This document shows, piece by piece, positions 57,420 to 64,000 of a DNA stretch of 64,000 nt. Position numbers and translations under genes: made by a program. How positions within the stretch are numbered: position 1 is the first letter of the stretch; each line of letters opens with the position of its first letter. Origin of the DNA: Ashinkailepas kermadecensis. Lineage: Eukaryota; Arthropoda; Thecostraca; Neolepadidae. The stretch covers positions 113,940 to 177,939 of the forward strand of contig JAOTOM010003693.1 in the NCBI GenBank assembly GCA_034440615.1, read 5' to 3'. The notes below the pieces were generated by a model. The model was given only the letters and a program-made list of their open reading frames with translations. It did not search any database and was not told where the DNA came from.

Positions 57420-58790
57420 GTGTGCACAGAATAAAACATGACCTTCAATACACCAGGAGGTACTGAGTTTGAATGCAAGAACAATGACACAGGTTATATT
57501 ATAGTACTCAACGTTTCGGACAGTTGCCAGCGTCAGGAGTGATGCTCTAAAAAAATGGATAACGGCAAAACCCGTGACAAAATACACGTGAAGTACAGAA
57601 AAGTATCCTCAGTGCTGCAGACACTCACAAAAACTCACAACCAACCACAAATAGGGAAGTATTATCCACCGGCACACCATTAAGTCAAAGCAGATAACCT
57701 ACTCTAAATCGTACTGGAAAAAGCTGGAACCGGAAACAAAGCCAGGCGTTCAGTATTAAATCCTCTCTGAGGGAGAGTGAGTCAAATCTATTTTAAAGCC
57801 CATATTTCCTCAGGGTACCTATGTAATCAGATAACCTACTCGTAAATGAGCCGGAAGCATTGCTGGGTGTCTAGTACTAAATTATCGCTGAGAAAGTATG
57901 AGCCGGAAATATATTTAGGCCAATATTTCCTCATGCCACCTTAACAATCAGATAACCTGGTACTAATCCCTCAGAGAGGATTTAGTACTAAACGCATGGC
58001 TTTGTTTCCGGTTACAGCTTGTTTACAGTGTGATTTAGAGTAGGTTATCTGTTTTGATTTAGAGGTGTGCCGGTGGATAATGTTTACTATTTGTGGTTCG
58101 TTGTGAGTTTTTGTGATTGTCTGTAGCACTGAGGAGGCTTTTCTATATTCCACGTGTATGTTGTCACGGGCTTTGCCGTTTTAATTTTTTTTAAACATCA
58201 CTCCTGACCAAGGTTATATAAACAAGATAGAATATTCCGCTCCAAAAAGGGGTGCGAGACATTAGTGCCCAAAAAGCACTGGGTGACATCATCCGGCTTG
58301 CATATGTGCTGACTATCCGAGGTTGCGATTCAGCATTGTCTGTGGTTACCATTATGGAGCATTGTTATGGTAATAGGTGAAGTCATAAATAAAATAGATA
58401 AAGTCCCAGCGGACGTTCGGAATGCAAATACAAAAAGAAAGGAATGCGTTGATATCGCCGGATGTTGCGCAATTTGCGAGACTTTTAACTGTAATAATCA
58501 CATCCGCCACCGCTCCGCACTATCATGTCAGCCAGGCTGCGAGTTAGTTTACATCGTTGAGATCGGTTGCTATAGTTCTACACACTGTACGCCGTCTGAC
58601 GTCACAAGTATGGGCCAATGTGCCCCACTTTTGCTTGTGTTATACAGCCGGAATTCACCCCCCCTGCTCCTGACGCTGGCCACTGGCCGAAACGTTGAGT
58701 ACTATAATATAACGTGTGTCATTGTTCTTGCATTCGAACTCAGTACCTCCTGATATATTGAAGGTCGTGTTTTATTATGTGCACAACATG
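57420..58790. mobile_element. Foldback element with an interrupted right arm
   Basis: The left arm, about 57420-57780, has its reverse complement in two pieces: 57965-58205 (matching roughly 57540-57780) and about 58655-58790 (matching roughly 57420-57545). The ~450 bp between the two right-arm pieces has no counterpart on the left and looks like an insertion or an unduplicated part. Shared blocks include TTGAGTACTATAATATAAC and GTGTCATTGTTCTTGCATTC. No transposase is recognised. The repeat includes a GGCC-loop-GGCCGAAACGTT motif. Confidence 0.75.
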
Positions 58791-60189
58791 TCTAAACCCC
58801 AGGAACATCTTAGAGACATTCTTCGCCGTATTAAAACCATCTCGATCATCCAAACTGCTGCGCAATGCGGATGCGACCGAACTAGGTCTCAAAATTGCGG
58901 AATTAACTTGAATTTCATGTTGGTTAGCAAGCTGTAAAACAACTGACCGAATTAAATTACTATATCAAATAACCAACCCTGACAGTGGCTGACACTTTCC
59001 ACAGCAGGTCGATGCTCATGTGCCTTGCATATAGTGCCATGTATTTGAAGAGGTATTGCAACGATGTTTTTTATTCGAAAGTTGAAATCCTATAATTATT
59101 GTTCAAATCAGGTATTTTGTTCCCAGTCAAACCCATCAAGACTCTGGCTACGATTGGCGACTCAACTACTCCTACTCCGACTCCAACAATTTTTCAAGTG
59201 AGTCGACTTCACCATAAAGCCGCCAAATTTTGGCTGATTTCTGAGTCAATTCATACTCCGATCGGAATCAAGAACAAGCCTAGTAAAAAATTACATGATG
59301 TGCTTTTTAAATGCACATCGAAATCACCTGTTAACTTTAACGTCCTAAACAAACTTTGCAGAGATGTTGCGGCGAGTACATGACTGAGGAAATAATGGTA
59401 CCACTCGATAGCTCGTACTTGTACTTGCGCCACTTTAAGTATTAGCTCATTAGATCCAATTGGCCCAAATAATGCAATAGACGTTATGATTCGGGGTATA
59501 AATTCGCGCGCCAGTCACGTTATATATAAAGCTGCGCTACTTTTGTTGTCTCTGCTGAAGTGTTAAAAAGAAATGCCGAAAAATAACGCAACTTTGGATG
59601 GAGCTGCATGATTTAAGTGGCCAAATCCAAGAAGAGTAAGCATTTATGATGAGTGTTCTGACGTGATATTGTACGTTCCGCGTCAAATTATCTGACACAG
59701 TGGCCATGCTCCTTATCGGGAAAAAAGTACGCCTCCCGTAGCTATCGGACCTGCGTGATATGCTGAACCTGGAACCCAGTGCGCCTGGCAGTCGCTATAT
59801 CACAACAGGACCGGCGTTCTGTATCCACCAGAGCACGCATGCTGCTCGAAGGCATCAACTTCGAAGGCCGAAGGCCGGTCCATAAAGTACGTTATATATG
59901 ATCTTGAAATATTTATACATTGCTGAAAACGGAAAATTGGTTCCCGACCATTCCGCACTCCACACCTGCGTAAGAAGTTGCAGCTCCTTCTCCCGTCAAA
60001 AGGTGGGATCTGGATGCACCGTAGTTGGGATGAAAGAATATTTGCGAAAAGAATCATCAAGTGTGTGGACGTCATGAGTGCAGAATGAAGTGGATATAAT
60101 CTGTATATCACGTGTTTGCGTAGATTAGGTCATATGACCGACCCTCCAATACATTTTGAGAATAAATTGAGGTGCCCCCCCTCTTAACT
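58791..60189. other. Unassigned sequence
   Basis: A CTACTCCTACTCCGACTCC tract lies at about 59165-59183. No gene is recognised. Confidence 0.35.
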
Positions 60190-60500
60190 GAGGTCGTTCC
60201 GCTGCCACTGGCAGGGGCCCTTCTTGGTTGCACTCTGTGGACACAATTAACTAGTTAATGACCAAATTTGTCAATTAGCTTTCCCAGGAATGCTGAAAAT
60301 GAACCTCTCTAATCCTTATAATGCTTGCCTGAGCTGTTTTTAAAGATGTCCAGGGTGCTGCTACTTACAATGGAGTTTGATAGCTGATTCAAATGTTCAA
60401 CTACCCTGTTGGTGGAGAATTACTGTCTTAACCTTGTCCTGCTATGGTTAACTTTAAGTATAAATTGATGACCTCTAATTGCATACTTTCTATTTGTTAT
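60190..60500 (-). pseudogene. 3' end of a CR1-type LINE, minus strand
   Basis: The minus strand from about 60495 encodes RGHQFILKVNHSRTRLRQ, a stop, then FSTNRVVEHLNQLSNSIVSS and STLDIFKNS. This is the CR1-type C-terminal pattern RGHxxKL...FFxxRVVxxWNxLPxxVVxAxSlxxFK. Its 3' UTR would continue to about 60190. The rest of the RT is not adjacent. Confidence 0.7.
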
Positions 60501-60584
60501 TAATGTTGTTCATTTCCGTATTATTATACAAAGAAAGCTAATGGTAGCCTGCATTCAAACAATCACTGGCTTCATATATTTCCT

Positions 60585-61040
<456 letters not shown>

Positions 61041-62823
61041 GGTAAAATTAAGAATAATCTAACAAAGGTTCCAAACTTTAACAGGGCAGACTTTGATAGC
61101 ATAAGAGTGACTTTAGGTTACATTAGATGGGAATAAAAATTATGCAATTTGAATGCCTGCGAAATGTGGGAAAAATTCAAGTCTTACTTAAGGGAAGCTC
61201 AGATGAGACATGTGCCCCAAAAGCAAAGGCACAAAATACAAGTAGGAAAGCCGGCATCGCTTACACCAGATTTGAAAAGAGCAATTAAGGCTAAGAAGGA
61301 TGCATTTAGAATGTTGAAGGAAGCTTCAACTATCATGAATATAAGGAGGTATCAAAAAGCTAGAGATGCTGTAAAGCAGAAAACCAGAGCAGAAAAGCGA
61401 GCAAAAGAATTGGACTTGGCTAGAAACTGTAATGGAGATAGCAAAAAGTTCTTTAATTTTTACAAGCTGAGTAAAGTTACTAGCACAGTGGGTCCACTGG
61501 AGGTGAACGACACTATATTGAGTGAGGATGTCGAGATGGTTGAGAAGCTGAGCAAACAGTTTAAATCAGTATTTACAGTGAAAGATATGACCAATCTGCC
61601 AGCCGTAGATCATGGGTCAGTGACAGGGGATAGGATAAGTGATGTTGACTTGATTGATAGTGATGTTGTTCTCAATCATATCAGGAAAATAAAGTCAAAC
61701 AATGCAGCAGGACCTGCTGAAATTTATGCTAGGCTACTGCGTGAACCTGAAAAGGAACTGGCAATTCCACTTAGTGTAATATTTTGTAGATCAGTTTCAC
61801 AAAATGAAATTCCAGAAGATTGGAAAATGGCAAATGTAGTTCCAATTTTCCAGGAAGGCGAAAGAGGGAAAGTTGAGAACTATAGACCCGTAAGTCCCAC
61901 ATCGATAGGCTGCAAGATACTTGAATCAATTATCAAGGATATAATAGTTACTTTTCTGGAGGGAAACCGATTGATTCAAGATTATCAGCATGAGTTTAGA
62001 AAAAGGTCGATCATGTCTCACAAATATCTTGGACTTCTTTAATTTTGCTACAGACCAGTTTGATCGATGACATCAGGTTGATGTAGCATGTCTTGATTTC
62101 AGTAAGGCCTTTGATAAGGTGCCCCATAAACGGTTAATATGCAGTTTCCGGTCCATGGTATAGCAGGTAGCCTTCTAAAATGGATAGAGTTATGGCTTTC
62201 AGACAGGCAGCAGAGAGTGATGCTAAATGGTACAAAGTCATCATGGCAAGACGTCCTAAGTGGAGTCCCCAGGGGTTAGTACTGGGACCACTATCGTTCA
62301 TTATATTTGTAAATAACATCGAAAGTGGCCTAAGCAGTATGGTTTTTGAAATTTGCCGATGATTTGAAGGTCTTTAGGGCAATCACAGGGCAAAATGATG
62401 GCCTCACTACAGAGGGACTTGGATGAGCTGGTGAAGTGGTCTGAAAGGTGACAAATGAAATTTAACTTTGATAAGTGTAAAATAATACATGTAGGTAGAC
62501 AGCATATCAGGGATCCATACTTGATGGGTGGCCAAGTACTAGCTGTGACTCAACAGGAGAAGGATTTAGGTGTTATTTTGCGCACAAAATTGGAGGCATC
62601 AGAGCAGACTAAAGAAGCTAGGAAAAGAGCACTAAGAAGGCTTGGGGCAATAAATAGGAATGTATCGTACACAAGTGAAGAAATCATCAGGAAGCTTTAC
62701 TGTGCCTATTTCAGGCCGCATTTGGAATAATGTGTCCATGCTTGGTCCCCTAACTATGAAAAGATTGTTGGCTTTTAGAGAGAGTGCAAAAGAGGGTTAC
62801 AAAAATGGTTAGTGGTACAAGCG
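61041..62823 (+). pseudogene. CR1-type LINE: linker and RT, 5' and 3' truncated
   Basis: From about 61068 the plus strand encodes VPNFNRADFDSIRVTLGYIR, then a clean 297-residue frame (61149-62042) with a lysine-rich linker and the RT finger region (NNAAGPAEIYARLL, IPEDWKMANVVPIF, VENYRPVSPTSIGCKILES). Frames then change: LDFSKAFDKVPHKRL near 62095 (box A), LSGVPQGLVLGPLSFIIFVNNIE near 62258 (box B), KFADDLKVFRAI near 62350 (catalytic box), and a clean frame 62455-62730 with FNFDKCKIIHVGR, EKDLGVILRTKLEASEQT and LYCAYFRPHLE. Similarity ends near 62823. At least three frame changes and stops make it inactive. The endonuclease is missing. Confidence 0.85.
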
Positions 62824-63841
62824 ACTTCGGCCCTTGCTCCGCTGCGGTAAGACAACAAAATTGGCGTTGGTTTCATGTCAATCGGTCACATGGTTCGGCG
62901 GCTATGCCCATTTTAGTGGAATTCATTTTCCTGCTCCCGAATATTTATATTTACAGAATCTGTCCCGCGGAGGTGTCACCGCCGAGAAAGCGCGCACCCC
63001 ATCGTTTTATCAACGGCTGGCGAAACTCGTGGGAACGGGTGGTCAGGCCGGCTCCCAGCGAAGCGCAAACTGCCGGCTTGAAAAATGTCGTCTGGTAAGG
63101 GTTGCGGGCATCAACGATTGCAACCAAATTATTTGCGATGGGGAAAATCCGAAGGAACCGTGGGCATCACAAAACTTGGGGCTATCTGCGCATGCAACTT
63201 TCTCCCCGAAATGTCATCGGGTAGTGGTGTGGGGACAGTGTAAAGCGGAGCTGGTAAACATTTACGACCGGGCCCCCGGGCGGCCGGGCCGATTGCCGGA
63301 TGTGGAAAATCGTCGGTTGTGCCGGGCAGCCGACCAAAATATCACAATAACTTTAATTATGGGAGGGTATAATAACTATAATTATGTCTTACAATTTTTA
63401 GCGTGAGCAAGTCCCAATGCATCGATTGCGTCCACCAAATTACATGTCATTCGGATCAGAAACAAGAAGTTAGCGGGTTGGTTTCTAGAACCCGCCACCA
63501 ATACGAAGGAGGATTGGGACGTCACCAATGCGAGGGGTTAAGACTAGATCCCATTGCATTTAAGAATTTAGCCACAAGAGTAGGTGCATTTACCTACTAT
63601 GCATCGATATTGACTAAGAAACGTCAGGCTCAAAATAAAACTCAAGCCAATATCCAACTCGGATTACGAGAAACATCTTGAATGAATTCATCGTCCTGCA
63701 GCATCTCGCGCGAATTGATCGACCTGCCATCTGTTAACAAGGGGTGAACCCGGAGGTTTCACCTCTGGTCTTCCCGTTTGTCGCGCCGTCAAATGCGATA
63801 AGGTCGAACATGATTTTACGTAGCATATTTTCGCGGGAACG
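62824..63841. other. Unassigned sequence with a 190-residue open frame
   Basis: The frame 62834-63406 (plus) is one of the longest here not explained by a repeat or a TE protein, but I recognise no domain, signal peptide or motif in it. It starts just after the CR1 fragment and could be chance. The frame 63403-63681 follows and is equally unrecognised. Confidence 0.35.
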
Positions 63842-64000
63842 GTGTGGACATTGTGACCTGTGGACGTTATGAACTGTGGACATTATGAACTTGTGGGCAT
63901 TGTGACCTGTGGACATTACGAGCTGTGGACATTACGAGCTGTGGAAGTTGTGAGCTGTGGATATTATAAGCTGTGGACAATATGAGCTGTGGACATTATG
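63842..64000. repeat. ~18 bp tandem repeat, about 9 units, cut by window end
   Basis: GAGCTGTGGACATTATGA-type units repeat at about 18 bp with frequent substitutions. The array runs off the right edge. Confidence 0.9.

Overview
This 64 kb window looks like repeat-dense, non-genic DNA from a metazoan nuclear genome. No bacterial operon, rRNA or CRISPR array is visible, and I recognised no host protein-coding gene. The reverse-transcriptase families present (CR1/L2-like and Jockey/I-like non-LTR elements), the long (TA)n tracts and the CCTAA-type runs near 41.6-42.6 kb fit an arthropod, perhaps a decapod crustacean. That is inference from style, not proof. Nearly every long open frame is either part of a retroelement or an artefact of a tandem repeat that lacks stop codons.

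Layout. 1-0.64 kb is rich in AGGTCA half-sites. 1.1-2.76 kb (minus) is a decayed CR1-type LINE with an esterase-like ORF1, endonuclease and RT. 4.5-5.5 kb is copy A of a TTAA-flanked non-autonomous element. 6.9-7.6 kb is a ~176 bp satellite. 10.1-12.4 kb (minus) holds pieces of another LINE. 13.0-15.15 kb is a large foldback repeat. 16.5-34.5 kb is dominated by minisatellite arrays with periods of 31-74 bp, with LINE debris at 20.8-21.3 kb and TTAA copy B at 23.6-24.5 kb. 38.9-40.2 kb (plus) is a Jockey-like RT fragment. 41.5-43.0 kb is a ~460 bp tandem array. 43.5 kb is a CR1 C-terminal fragment. 57.4-58.8 kb is a second foldback. 60.2-62.8 kb holds two CR1 fragments in opposite orientation. 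The window ends inside an 18 bp tandem array.

The most informative part is 44.3-54.7 kb. A minus-strand CR1/L2-like LINE (about 44305-47955) keeps endonuclease and RT but has two frameshifts at G-runs, and it ends in an AATAAA signal plus a TCTGAG hexamer tail. Next to it lies an apparently full-length plus-strand Jockey/I-like LINE (47991-54714) flanked by a 10 bp target duplication. It carries a gag-like ORF1 with three zinc knuckles, endonuclease, RT, RNase H, a C-terminal zinc motif and a 3' hairpin. Two later insertions are nested in it: a tRNA-derived SINE with perfect 15 bp duplications, and TTAA copy C, whose removal (leaving one TTAA) rejoins the endonuclease reading frame exactly.

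The best candidate for something undescribed is the TTAA element family. All three copies carry a block of nuclear-receptor-type half-sites with DR4-DR3-DR4 spacing and a GC-rich hairpin. A mobile, apparently non-coding element could therefore be scattering hormone-receptor-like binding blocks. A second candidate is a 48 bp minisatellite with 19 regularly spaced CACGTG E-boxes and a 192 bp higher-order period.
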